A DNA stretch of 36,512 bases from Sutterella sp. (GCA_019418605.1 DYBN01000010.1:1-36512); one strand, 5' to 3'. Numbered from the stretch's first letter, positions 1 to 7,546 are shown. The notes: generated by a model not told the origin, from the letters alone. A program made the numbers and translations.

Positions 1-54
1 CAGTTTTGGATTGCCACAAAATCAGAGGGCTGTCCAAAAGCTTTGGGGAACTTA

Positions 55-540
55 CGGTGCTTTCGCCGGCCGGCCATCGCCGCTGACGTGACCCTCTACG
101 GTATCGTTGATCTGGGCGTGAACTACACGCATGTGGACATGGACGGTCAGGGCGACGACCTCGACAACTTCGATATGAAGTCCGGCCAGCAGTCCGGCTC
201 TCACTACGACAACTCGATCGTCTACCGCACGCCGTCGTTTGCCGGCTTCCAGGTGACGGCCATGTACTCGATGGGCCAGAGCACTGACGGCAAGGGCATG
301 ATTGGCGTCGGCTATTTGGACGCCAGCCAGTCTGATTTCCAGGAAGACTACAGCGGCTCTGACTTTGACTTCACCCGCTGGGTGGTGTCCGTCGGCTACG
401 ACTACCCGCTTAGCAAGCGCACCACCGTCTATGGCGTGATGAGCTACATGGATGACGACTACGACGACAACGCCGCCGCCAACAGCGGCGTCAATCCGAG
501 CGCCTACACGTTCATGATCGACATGCGCCACAAGTTCTAA
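55..540 (+). pseudogene. Gutted porin gene (silent remnant)
   Basis: This is a remnant of a Burkholderiales-type trimeric porin (Gram-negative porin family), closest to the porin at 3878-5032. Compared with that copy it has three lesions. One base is lost inside the signal-peptide region, which puts the Met-initiated signal peptide out of frame. A first in-frame deletion joins residue 60 (QQSGS) to about residue 155 (YDNSIV). A second deletion joins the GKG at 183-185 to the GKG at 302-304, a 9-bp near-repeat. About 210 residues of barrel are missing, so it cannot form a 16-stranded pore. The last part (291-390) is identical base for base to 4783-4882, and the C-terminal Phe is kept. Upstream of 55 there is no porin promoter or start. 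An open frame from a TTG at 43 exists but would give no signal peptide. It could serve as a recombination donor for the intact porins; that is inference. Confidence 0.85.
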
Positions 541-575
541 TTTGATTCCTGTTTGACAAGACATCCATCAGAACA

Positions 576-621
576 CGCGCCCCCGCTTGAGCTTGGTCTC
601 AGCGGGGGCGCGCTTTCTTTT
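576..621 (+). terminator. Rho-independent terminator after porin remnant
   Basis: GCGCCCCCGCT (577-587) pairs with AGCGGGGGCGC (601-611), closed by a further C-G pair, and is followed by a T-rich run (614-621). It lies 36 bases after the porin remnant's stop and shows that the remnant was once a complete 3' transcription unit. Confidence 0.8.
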
Positions 622-684
622 GTCACAAGCAGCGATGCCCGTTTGATGGCGACGACGGCGCCGGCACTTGCGGCCCCTTTGTCC

Positions 685-1884
685 CTACCGACACGGCTCA
701 CCCCAGTCGTAGTCCGAGAAAGTGCGGCGCACATCCGCTGGAGTCACAACCTGAATCGGGCACTCAGGGTAGGCCTGACGAAAATCCTCGCCGCCATTGT
801 CCCGTTTGTCCGGGCTGAGTTTGCACTCATAGGCCTTCATCACGTTGTCCTGCACTTCGATAAAGTCAATTTCCCGGCTGTACTCAACGGGCTTTTCCGT
901 TGAAGCCAAGCGTCGCGCACCGCGAAGCCGCCAGAAATACTGCTCGACAAAAGACTCCCGCAGCTTGTGCTGCTTGAGCCGCTCAATGAAGAAAAAGTTC
1001 TCCCAAATCGCTCCGGCGTCTCTTGTCTTCCTTGACAACAGAGGAGAAAAATCATTGATGAGTGCGTTGCGAACGCCCAAATCACAGAAGTAGACCTTCT
1101 TTCCTTTTTTGAGCTCGTTGGCCAGGTTGCGCGAAAACGAACGGCAGGTGCGGACAACGAAGCACATTTCCAGCACCTTGATGTAGCGCTCGACCGTGAT
1201 GCTGTTGATTTTGAGATCTCTCCCGAGACTTTCGTAGGAAACCTCGGAGCCGATCCGGCGCGCCAGGATCTCCAGCAATTCCTGAATCTTTGCCAGATTG
1301 CGGATACCCCCCAAGGCAAAGGCGTCCTTGAGCATGATGTCCTGCACATAGTTCATGAGGCGCACGCGCGTGTTCTCAGGATCCGTCACGGCCTCGGGAA
1401 ACAAGCCGAAGATCATGAAGCGCTCGAGATTGCGCTCGACATATCCCCAGCCGTGCACTCGAGCAAGCTCCTCGAGCGAAAAGGGCCAAAGCTGGGCCTG
1501 CACGATGCGGCCGACGGCAGACTCTCTGACACCCGCTGCCAAATTGAGCGCTGACGACCCGGTGACAAAAATACGCGTGCCTGTGTTGGCGTCCACCAGT
1601 CGCTTGATGATGAGCCCGATGTTGGGAACGCGCTGCGCCTCATCAATGATGATCGTATCGGCGTCGGCCAGAAACGTTTGCACGGCGGCCAGGCTCTCCA
1701 GACTCTCGAGCTTTTCCACATCCCAGCGAAAATCGCCGCTTAAGCTTTCCACACGACCAAGATTTGGCAGGCCATTGAGCAGCGTTGTCTTGCCGACTCT
1801 GCGCGCACCGAGCACGACAACGGCCTTGGGCGGGGTGGCAGCTTGAATGCGAGAAGCAATTGCTCGAGGAAGAATAAGGCTCAT
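685..1884 (-). CDS. AAA family ATPase with DUF4143-type C-terminus
   Basis: A 399-aa protein of the widespread AAA_14/DUF4143 group of ATP-binding proteins; the cellular role of the group is poorly defined. The N-terminal ATPase has Walker A GARRVGKTT (about 26-34), Walker B TIIIDEAQR (about 77-85) and a sensor-like FVTGSSALNL. A winged-helix-like segment follows (about 215-250), then a C-terminal PD-(D/E)xK-like part with REIDFIE and AYECK, which matches the nuclease-fold remnant of DUF4143. The length is normal and the frame intact. It starts at the ATG at 1884, behind a weak GGGA site. It lies alone between the porin remnant and the first intact porin, on the opposite strand, with no recognisable toxin or antitoxin partner. 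It is unlikely to be functionally tied to the porins and is probably an accessory insertion. Confidence 0.85.
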   Translation of the reverse strand: MSLILPRAIASRIQAATPPKAVVVLGARRVGKTTLLNGLPNLGRVESLSGDFRWDVEKLESLESLAAVQTFLADADTIIIDEAQRVPNIGLIIKRLVDANTGTRIFVTGSSALNLAAGVRESAVGRIVQAQLWPFSLEELARVHGWGYVERNLERFMIFGLFPEAVTDPENTRVRLMNYVQDIMLKDAFALGGIRNLAKIQELLEILARRIGSEVSYESLGRDLKINSITVERYIKVLEMCFVVRTCRSFSRNLANELKKGKKVYFCDLGVRNALINDFSPLLSRKTRDAGAIWENFFFIERLKQHKLRESFVEQYFWRLRGARRLASTEKPVEYSREIDFIEVQDNVMKAYECKLSPDKRDNGGEDFRQAYPECPIQVVTPADVRRTFSDYDWGEPCR

Positions 1885-2078
1885 TTTGAATTTCCCATCA
1901 TGTAATAAGGAAATTTTGCCAAATTTCTTGATTACAAAGAGGGGATTTTTATATCACTTGTCGAACCTCCGCAAATCGTCTCTATGTGCAGCGTCGCGCA
2001 TACCTTGAAGGCCCTGCCTGCCGCCGATGCTGAAAAGTCGATTGACACCTCCTTGTTGCCTTTTGTTTCTCAGGGTTA

Positions 2079-2124
2079 CCCCCCCCCATCGGCTATTGAC
2101 TTCCTCGATTTTCTTGAGTAGCAA
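2079..2124 (+). promoter_or_regulatory. Porin promoter with upstream C9 tract, copy A
   Basis: A run of nine C (2079-2087) lies eight bases upstream of a good -35 box, TTGACT (2096-2101). At a 17-bp spacing the -10 would be TAGCAA (2119-2124), a weak match to TATAAT. Homopolymer tracts next to porin promoters change length by replication slippage and phase-vary expression in Neisseria; whether that happens here is inference. No experiment fixes the start site. Confidence 0.5.
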
Positions 2125-2167
2125 AAATCCGGGTGCCAGAATGATCCTGTCTCAACAAGAGAGAGAC

Positions 2168-2229
2168 CAGCCGGAGGTTGTGTTTGATCAGCAAGAGTCT
2201 TCACAACGAATCCACTCCGGCTGTTTTTT
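2168..2229 (+). terminator. Terminator-like attenuator in porin leader, copy A
   Basis: CAGCCGGA (2168-2175) pairs with TCCGGCTG (2216-2223), with a second stem inside, GTTGTG (2177-2182) with CACAAC (2202-2207). Six T follow at once (2224-2229). This has the form of an intrinsic terminator but lies in the 5' leader, about 50 bases before the start codon. Competing pairings exist: loop TTTGATCA (2183-2190) with TGATCAAA (2229-2236), and AGCAAGA (2190-2196) with TCTTGCT (2241-2247). Either could act as an antiterminator. The identical structure is present before the next porin. Confidence 0.55.
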
Positions 2230-2277
2230 GATCAAAAAGATCTTGCTTCTCTCATATCCATTCTGGAGAACCACAAA

Positions 2278-3453
2278 ATGAAAAAGACTTTAGCTGCAGT
2301 TGCCGTGCTCGGTGCTTTCGCCGGCTCCGCCATCGCCGCTGACGTGACGCTTTACGGTGTTGTCGACATGGGCCTGAACTACACCCACGTTGACTCTGAC
2401 AGCGCGAAAGATGACCTCGACAGCTTCGAGATGAAGTCCGGCCAGCAGTCCGGCTCCCGCTGGGGCTTGAAGGGCACGGAAGACCTGGGCAACGGCCTGA
2501 CGGTCGGCTTCGTGCTTGAAAACGGCTTTGACGCCGACGACGGCACGGAAGACAAGTCCGGCGAGATGTTCGATCGTGAATCGATGCTCTTCCTTGAGGG
2601 CGGCTTCGGCAAGCTTGCCTTCGGCCGAATCGGCTCCTTCAACCAGGGTCAGGGCTCCTTCTCCAAGATCGGCATGCTCACGCCGTTTGGCACGAGCTTT
2701 GGCAACTACTCCGCGCAGGCGGGCAACGTGTTTGCCAGCTCGACGCGCTATGCGAACTCCATCGTCTATGAGTCTCCCTCGTTTGCCGGCTTCCAGGTAA
2801 CGGCGATGTACTCGATGGGCAACACCGATGGCAAGGGCACGGAAAACGAATCGGACACCGATCGCTACTACGGCATCGCCGCGACCTACAAGAACGGTCC
2901 GTTTGCCGGCTACCTTGCCGTCGACTCCACCAACTACAAGTCTTGGGATGCCACTGAGGGCAGCCTCGATCCCGACGACAGCCTGACCGTCACGTTGGGC
3001 GGCAGCTGGGACTTCGAAGTCGCCAAGGTCTATCTCGGCGCCCAGTACTTTGACGAAGCGAAGTTAAGCTCCATCAGCGGCATCGTGGCCAACAATGCCT
3101 CTCTCAATCCGTATGGCGTAACATCGGACAGCTTGACGGCATACAAAATCACCGGCTACAGCGTTCTGCTTGGCGCTGACGCTCCCGTTGCAGGCGGCAA
3201 GTTGATGGGCGCGGTCGCCTACATGGATGCCGAACAGTCCGACAATATGGAGGACCAGGGCTATCAGTACGACTTCACCCGCTGGGTCGTGTCCTTGGGC
3301 TATGACTATCCGCTTAGCAAGCGCACCAACATCTATGGTGTGGCGAGCTACATGAACGACGAAGTCGAAGACGCTTCGTACGGTGCCACTTCCTACGCCG
3401 ACTGGAATCCCAGCGCCTACACGTTCATGATCGGCATGCGTCACAAGTTCTAA
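2278..3453 (+). CDS. Outer-membrane porin 1
   Basis: A 391-aa general-diffusion porin of the Burkholderiales type (Gram-negative porin family, OmpC-like trimeric 16-stranded barrel). The signal peptide is residues 1-20 (MKKTLAAVAV...SAIA, cut before ADVTLYG). Strand 1 reads VTLYGVVDMGLNYTH, the conserved RWGLKGTEDLGNGL segment follows at about 60-73, and the constriction-loop region around FGRIGSFNQGQGSF is intact. The C-terminal strand ends in Phe (MRHKF), the BAM recognition signature. TGGAGA lies nine bases before the ATG. It forms a monocistronic unit with its own promoter/leader and terminator, both duplicated around the next porin. It differs from porin 2 mainly in acidic surface-loop segments, as expected for surface-exposed variation. 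The pore substrate cannot be read from sequence. Confidence 0.95.
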   Translation: MKKTLAAVAVLGAFAGSAIAADVTLYGVVDMGLNYTHVDSDSAKDDLDSFEMKSGQQSGSRWGLKGTEDLGNGLTVGFVLENGFDADDGTEDKSGEMFDRESMLFLEGGFGKLAFGRIGSFNQGQGSFSKIGMLTPFGTSFGNYSAQAGNVFASSTRYANSIVYESPSFAGFQVTAMYSMGNTDGKGTENESDTDRYYGIAATYKNGPFAGYLAVDSTNYKSWDATEGSLDPDDSLTVTLGGSWDFEVAKVYLGAQYFDEAKLSSISGIVANNASLNPYGVTSDSLTAYKITGYSVLLGADAPVAGGKLMGAVAYMDAEQSDNMEDQGYQYDFTRWVVSLGYDYPLSKRTNIYGVASYMNDEVEDASYGATSYADWNPSAYTFMIGMRHKF

Positions 3454-3485
3454 TCTGATTTCCGCTTAGGAAATTTGTGAAGCTT

Positions 3486-3520
3486 GAGCCCCTGCAGACT
3501 TCGGCCTGCAGGGGCTTTGT
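3486..3520 (+). terminator. Terminator of porin 1
   Basis: AGCCCCTGCAG (3487-3497) pairs with CTGCAGGGGCT (3506-3516) around an ACTTCGGC loop, followed by TTTGTTCG. The same hairpin sequence follows porin 2, so the duplication covered promoter to terminator. Confidence 0.85.
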
Positions 3521-3678
3521 TCGTTCGTTCATTGACCAGCCCCGCAAATGCCCGCTCCCGGCTACCGGTGCGCACACAAGCGCCCAAGCCAAACAGTCTG
3601 CAGCCCCGGTCCCCTCTTTCCCACACCCTCGAGCGGCAGCATACCTCGGAATGTGTGACCTTATTTTTCTCAGGGTTA

Positions 3679-3724
3679 CCCCCCCCCCTTGGCTATTGAC
3701 TTCCTTGATTTTCTTGAGTAGCAA
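3679..3724 (+). promoter_or_regulatory. Porin promoter with upstream C10 tract, copy B
   Basis: Ten C (3679-3688) precede TTGACT (3696-3701) by seven bases; the -10 candidate TAGCAA lies at 3719-3724. Copy A has nine C at the same place. The total length of the region is unchanged because the flanking bases also differ, so the two genomic copies alone do not prove slippage. Confidence 0.5.
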
Positions 3725-3767
3725 AAATCCGGGTGCCAGAATGATCCTGTCTCAACAAGAGAGAGAC

Positions 3768-3829
3768 CAGCCGGAGGTTGTGTTTGATCAGCAAGAGTCT
3801 TCACAACGAATCCACTCCGGCTGTTTTTT
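3768..3829 (+). terminator. Terminator-like attenuator in porin leader, copy B
   Basis: The same two-part stem and T6 tract as in copy A lie between the promoter and the porin 2 start codon. Read-through or antitermination would be needed for porin 2 expression. Confidence 0.55.
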
Positions 3830-3877
3830 GATCAAAAAGATCTTGCTTCTCTCATATCCATTCTGGAGAACCACAAA

Positions 3878-5032
3878 ATGAAAAAGACTTTAGCTGCAGT
3901 CGCCGTGCTCGGTGCTTTCGCCGGCTCCGCCATCGCCGCTGACGTGACGCTCTACGGTATTGTTGATCTGGGCGTGAACTACACGCATGTGGACATGGAC
4001 GGTCAGGGCGACGACCTCGACAGCTTCGAGATGAAGTCCGGCCAGCAGTCCGGCTCCCGCTGGGGCTTGAAGGGCACGGAAGACCTGGGCAACGGTCTCA
4101 CGGTTGGCTTCGTGCTTGAAAATGGCTTTGATGCCGATACCGGCAATGACGGCCAGATGTTTGACCGTGAATCCATGCTCTTCCTCGAAGGTGGTTTCGG
4201 TAAGCTCGCCTTCGGCCGCATCGGCTCCTTCAACCAGGGCCAGGGCTCCTTCTCGCTCATTGGCGGTCTGACCCCCTTCGGCACGAGCTTTGGTGACTAC
4301 ACCGTCCAGGCTGGCAACATCTTCTCCGTCAGCACCCGCTACGACAACTCGATCGTCTACCGCACCCCGTCGTTTGCCGGCTTCCAGGTGACGGCCATGT
4401 ACTCGATGGGCCAGAGCACTGACGGAAAGGGCGAAGCCTTGACTGGCGCCAAGGAAAACGAATCCTCGACCGATCGCTACTACGGCATCGCCGCGACCTA
4501 CAACAACGGTCCGTTTGCCGCCTACCTCGCTGTTGACTCCACCAACTACAAGTCGCTCGGTGTTGAGCATGGCGACGACATGAATGACTCTCTGACCGTC
4601 ACGTTGGGCGGCAGCTGGGACTTCGATGTCGCCAAGGTTTATCTCGGCGCCCAGTACTTTGACGAAGCTCTGATGAGCTCCGTGGGCGGCATCCTCGGCA
4701 AGAATTCGACGTTTGGTCTGACCAGCTCCAAGATCGAAGGCTTCAGCGTCGCTCTCGGTGCCGATGCTCCCATCGCGGGCGGCAAGGGCATGATTGGCGT
4801 CGGCTATTTGGACGCCAGCCAGTCTGATTTCCAGGAAGACTACAGCGGCTCTGACTTTGACTTCACCCGCTGGGTGGTGTCCTTGGGCTACGACTATCCG
4901 CTTAGCAAGCGCACCAACATCTATGGCGTGATGAGCTACATGGATGACGACTACGACGACAACACTGCCGCCAACGACGACAAGAATCCGAGCGCCTACA
5001 CGTTCATGATCGGCATGCGTCATCGCTTCTAA
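3878..5032 (+). CDS. Outer-membrane porin 2
   Basis: A 384-aa trimeric porin paralogous to porin 1, with the identical 20-residue signal peptide and the same RWGLKGTEDLGNGL and FGRIGSFNQGQGSF segments. It ends in MRHRF, keeping the C-terminal Phe. Its first strand (VTLYGIVDLGVNYTHVDMDGQGDD) and its 3' third match the upstream pseudogene rather than porin 1. The signal-peptide codons and the conserved barrel segments match porin 1 instead. This mosaic pattern suggests gene conversion among the local copies. The start is fixed by TGGAGA nine bases upstream and by identity with porin 1. It is monocistronic with its own terminator. The solute preference is unknown. Confidence 0.95.
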   Translation: MKKTLAAVAVLGAFAGSAIAADVTLYGIVDLGVNYTHVDMDGQGDDLDSFEMKSGQQSGSRWGLKGTEDLGNGLTVGFVLENGFDADTGNDGQMFDRESMLFLEGGFGKLAFGRIGSFNQGQGSFSLIGGLTPFGTSFGDYTVQAGNIFSVSTRYDNSIVYRTPSFAGFQVTAMYSMGQSTDGKGEALTGAKENESSTDRYYGIAATYNNGPFAAYLAVDSTNYKSLGVEHGDDMNDSLTVTLGGSWDFDVAKVYLGAQYFDEALMSSVGGILGKNSTFGLTSSKIEGFSVALGADAPIAGGKGMIGVGYLDASQSDFQEDYSGSDFDFTRWVVSLGYDYPLSKRTNIYGVMSYMDDDYDDNTAANDDKNPSAYTFMIGMRHRF

Positions 5033-5527
5033 TTTGATTTCCGTTTAGGAAATTCCTGAAGCTTGAGCCCCTGCAGACTTCGGCCTGCAGGGGCTCGTTT
5101 GTATTTGGCCAACGACAGTCTCGCGCAGGCCGGCTTGCCCGGCGCGCGCGCCAGTGCACGCGGAGACGCATTTTGCATGACCGTCGAATTCTTCCACTAA
5201 AACAAGCCTTTCTTCTCTCGCTCTGGGACGGGAAGAGTTCTCATGAATTGGAACTACCATCTGCGGTGTCGGAGCAGAGGTGCTTCCGATAGTGTTGACA
5301 GCCGGCAGGCGTGCGCGGCTCAGCATTTTGAGCGCTTGACCGCAGCGTAGTCGCTTAAAGCGAAACAGCAACCGACAATTTTCGAAATACAAGTCTCCCG
5401 TTACGCGCCTTGGCTAAGTGCTCCATAAACGACCGATAAAAGTGCGCCGTCTCCGACAAGGGCAAAGATCAGCCGTGCACGGTTGGTTCAGAATTTGATC
5501 GTTCCTTTCGTTACAGGAGCGTTTTCG
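5033..5527. other. Intergenic region before IS21-like fragment
   Basis: After the porin 2 terminator there are about 425 bp with no convincing gene, RNA or terminal inverted repeats. A TTGACA at about 5294 lacks a matching -10. I see no clear left end of an IS21 element, although such an end might have been expected here. Confidence 0.5.
5065..5100 (+). terminator. Terminator of porin 2
   Basis: GAGCCCCTGCAG (5065-5076) pairs with CTGCAGGGGCTC (5085-5096), followed by GTTTGTATTT. It is a copy of the porin 1 terminator. Confidence 0.85.
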
Positions 5528-5899
5528 ATGAAAAAGATTTCTGATATCAAGGACATACAGCAGCTGCGCACAATGGGGCTGAGCATGCGCAAAGCGTCAA
5601 CACTGTTGGGATTTAACCGCCGCACGGTCGCCAAATACTGGACGTGCGATCCCGACGTCATGTCTCAGCAGAAGCCGCGCCCGCCGCGAGTCAAGCTTCT
5701 GAAGCCGGTAGAAGAGACCGTCAAAAGCCTGTACATCGAATACCGCAACTGCCCCAAAGTGCGGAGAGAGCTTGAAAGGAGGAAGCTGACGACGCCCTCG
5801 CTCAGAACCATTCAGAAGTTCGTGCAGCATATCAAGCCCGAGCTGGAACTCCAAGAGAAAAAGCCCGTCAAAAGAGTGAATCGAGACAGCGCCTGCTGA
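5528..5899 (+). CDS. IS21 IstA-like N-terminal HTH fragment
   Basis: A 123-aa protein that resembles only the N-terminal DNA-binding part of IS21-family IstA transposases. A helix-turn-helix lies at about residues 8-37 (IQQLRTMGLSMRKASTLLGF, then NRRTVAKYW), followed by a basic linker. A second small domain (about 75-105, VRRELERRKLTTPSLRTIQKF) resembles the IstA segment before the integrase core. The DDE catalytic core (about 300 residues) and the IstB ATPase are absent, and the frame simply ends in KRVNRDSAC. I start it at the ATG at 5528 because AGGAGC lies seven bases before it; the frame is open further upstream to 5483 without support. It is either a decayed element or a domesticated DNA-binding protein. 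It has a good ribosome-binding site, so it may be expressed. Confidence 0.6.
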   Translation: MKKISDIKDIQQLRTMGLSMRKASTLLGFNRRTVAKYWTCDPDVMSQQKPRPPRVKLLKPVEETVKSLYIEYRNCPKVRRELERRKLTTPSLRTIQKFVQHIKPELELQEKKPVKRVNRDSAC

Positions 5900-5915
5900 G
5901 AAGTCTCACCATAAC

Positions 5916-5946
5916 AAAAACCCTCCGAAACCGAAGCTCCGGAGGG
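5916..5946 (-). terminator. Terminator of porin 3
   Basis: On the minus strand CCCTCCG and CGGAGGG (5921-5927 and 5940-5946 on plus) form a stem followed by five T (the A5 at 5916-5920 on plus). It lies 37 bases after the stop of the minus-strand porin. Confidence 0.8.
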
Positions 5947-5982
5947 CTGTAGCTCTAAACGTTACCTAAATCAGGTATCGAC

Positions 5983-7170
5983 TTAGAACGTGTGCTTCAT
6001 GCCGATCATGAGGGTGTAGGCAGAGGGATTCCAATCCTTGCCATTGTCGTTCCCCTTGCCCTCGATCTCATCATCCATGTACGAAGCCACGCCATAGAGG
6101 TTGGTGCGCTTGCTGAGCGGGTAGGTGTAGCCCAGAGAAACAACCCAACGGGTGAAGTCGAATTCACGGCCCTGATCTTCCTGCCAATCCGACTGTTCAG
6201 CATCAACATAGGCCACGGCACCCATCAGCTTGCCGCCAGCGACAGGAGCATCGGCACCGAGCAAAACGCTGTAGCCGGTCACCTTCATGCTCTTAACATC
6301 CCCAGTATCAAGACCAAACATGTCGTCGTAGCCGTCTCTGCCGGCAATGCCGCCCAAGCTGGAAAGCAGGGCCTCGTCGAAGTACTGAGCACCGAGGTAA
6401 ACCTTGGCAACTTCAAAGTCGTAGTTGCCGCCCAAGGTCACCGTCAGGCTGTCATCAGGATCATTACCGGTGGGAGCATCACCATTCCAAGACCTGTAAT
6501 TGATGGAATCCACCGCCAAATATGCACCGAACGGACCATTGTTGTAGGTCGCAGCGATGCCATAGTAACGGTTGGTCGAAGACTCGTTTTCAACCTGGTA
6601 ATCATCCTCGTCAGCATCCGACACAGAATTACCCATCGAGTACATGGCCGTCACTTGGAAGCCGGCAAACGTGGGGGTCTGATAGACGATGGAGTTGTTG
6701 TAGCGGGTCGAGGTCGAGAAGACGTCTCCGGCCTCAGCCACATAACCAGACCAAGAGGTGCCGAACGGCGTCAGCATGCCGATCTTGGAGAAGGAGCCCT
6801 GGCCCTGGTTAAAGGAGCCGATGCGGCCGAAGGCGAGCTTGCCGAAGCCGCCTTCGAGGAAGAGCATCGATTCACGATCAAACATCGTGCCGTTGTCGTT
6901 GCCGTCGTCGACCGTGAAGCCGTTTTCAAGCACGAAGCCCACCGTGAGGCCATTGCCCAGGTCCTCCGTGCCCTTCAAGCCCCAGCGGGAGCCGGACTGC
7001 TGACCAGATTCCATCGTGAAGGAATCAACGTCATCCATATCCGCACGATCCATATCGATATGGGTGTAGTTCAAGCCCATGTCGACAACACCGTAGAGCG
7101 TCACGTCAGCAGCGATAGCAGAGCCGGCAAACGCGCCGAGCACGGCCACTGCAGCAAGAGTCTTTTTCAT
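5983..7170 (-). CDS. Outer-membrane porin 3
   Basis: A 395-aa porin, paralogous to porins 1 and 2 but on the opposite strand. It has the same signal peptide (residues 1-20) and conserved barrel segments, while its loops are longer and more acidic (for example the region DADEDDYQVENESS). It ends in MKHTF, so the C-terminal Phe is kept. AGGAG lies nine bases before the ATG at 7170. Unlike the other two it lacks the duplicated leader, the C tract and the leader hairpin, so it is likely regulated differently. Its inverted orientation relative to porins 1 and 2 means recombination between them would invert the intervening DNA. Confidence 0.95.
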   Translation of the reverse strand: MKKTLAAVAVLGAFAGSAIAADVTLYGVVDMGLNYTHIDMDRADMDDVDSFTMESGQQSGSRWGLKGTEDLGNGLTVGFVLENGFTVDDGNDNGTMFDRESMLFLEGGFGKLAFGRIGSFNQGQGSFSKIGMLTPFGTSWSGYVAEAGDVFSTSTRYNNSIVYQTPTFAGFQVTAMYSMGNSVSDADEDDYQVENESSTNRYYGIAATYNNGPFGAYLAVDSINYRSWNGDAPTGNDPDDSLTVTLGGNYDFEVAKVYLGAQYFDEALLSSLGGIAGRDGYDDMFGLDTGDVKSMKVTGYSVLLGADAPVAGGKLMGAVAYVDAEQSDWQEDQGREFDFTRWVVSLGYTYPLSKRTNLYGVASYMDDEIEGKGNDNGKDWNPSAYTLMIGMKHTF

Positions 7171-7546
7171 TTAGTTTTCTCCTAGAAAGAATCACCTGAA
7201 AAGATGCTGAAAAGCCGGCGCGAACGCCTGCCCGCCAGTGCGCGGGGAATCCAATCCCGCATCACCTTTTCGAGGACAGTGCTCATTATGTCGCCAACTT
7301 TTTGGCGCGCCTATTTTTGGACAGTCAATCGCCAAAAGAGAGTATTAACCCTGAGAACCCAAAGGTACACCCTCCGAAACCTCAGTGTTTTCAAGGCTTT
7401 CGGCCTTGGCTTCTTGTCGAGGCGCTTTAGATTTCACGGCCGCCCTTTCCCCGAATTCAGCCGCAGGTCCTCTGCGTGCGGACATCTTGGAATTTGATAC
7501 AGTACCGGCCTCAACATCTTGTTTCCAGCCAAAGGAACTCTTCATC
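7171..7546. other. Divergent control region of porin 3 and trpS
   Basis: This region must hold the porin 3 promoter (minus) and the trpS promoter (plus). On the minus strand a CATAAT box near 7285-7290 is a possible porin -10 without a clear -35. A small hairpin CGCCAA-CTTT-TTGGCG sits at about 7292-7307, next to a GGCGCGCC palindrome. On plus, GATACA near 7495-7500 is a possible trpS -10. No T-box or leader gene was recognised. The open frame reaching back to 7385 in front of trpS is not supported as coding. Confidence 0.4.

Larger units (their letters stand above)
1885..2277. other. Intergenic region with AT-rich stretch and porin control region
   Basis: The first part (about 1895-1960) is AT-rich and must hold the promoter of the minus-strand ATPase gene, but I see no convincing hexamers. 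From about 2066 to the porin start the sequence is a near-identical copy of 3666-3877 and carries the C tract, promoter and leader hairpin described separately. An open frame starting at 2027 or 2141 runs through this leader and ends in TGA overlapping the porin ATG. I do not call it a gene. Confidence 0.6.
2066..2277 (+). repeat. Duplicated porin promoter/leader, copy A
   Basis: These 212 bp match 3666-3877 almost perfectly. The visible differences are at the end of the C tract (C9-ATC here, C10-TT in copy B) and one C/T change in the promoter spacer. The rest of the leader is identical, and identity continues into the signal-peptide codons of both porins. The repeat makes the two porin units prone to homologous recombination and presumably places them under the same control. 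Confidence 0.9.
3454..3877 (+). other. Porin 1/porin 2 intergenic region
   Basis: This holds the porin 1 terminator, about 145 bp of apparently plain sequence, and then copy B of the duplicated porin promoter/leader (from 3666). I see no gene here. A long open frame (from 3477) runs through it only because the leader lacks stops in that frame, and its tail is identical to the frame in copy A. Confidence 0.7.
3666..3877 (+). repeat. Duplicated porin promoter/leader, copy B
   Basis: This is the second copy of the 212-bp control region at 2066-2277. It contains a C10 tract (3679-3688), the -35 TTGACT (3696-3701), the same weak -10 (3719-3724) and the same leader hairpin. The stems CAGCCGGA and TCCGGCTG fall at 3768-3775 and 3816-3823, with six T at 3824-3829. 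The ribosome-binding site TGGAGA is also the same. Confidence 0.9.

Noticed and set aside
43..540. A functional 165-aa mini-porin starting at TTG 43
   Set aside because: It has no signal peptide because of a one-base loss, and about 210 barrel residues are missing through two deletions. It is treated as a pseudogene.
2141..2281. 46-codon leader peptide overlapping the porin 1 ATG (also before porin 2)
   Set aside because: The frame ends in TGA overlapping the ATG, which looks like coupling. However, the start has no good SD and the two copies are identical DNA, so conservation proves nothing. It runs through the hairpin without a codon bias expected for an attenuator peptide. It is kept only as a remote possibility.
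3890..5023. 377-aa open frame antisense to porin 2
   Set aside because: It is a shadow of porin codon usage in GC-rich DNA: no SD, Val/His/Ala-rich composition with no domain, and the same type of shadow lies opposite the other porins (5992-7185, 3064-3444).
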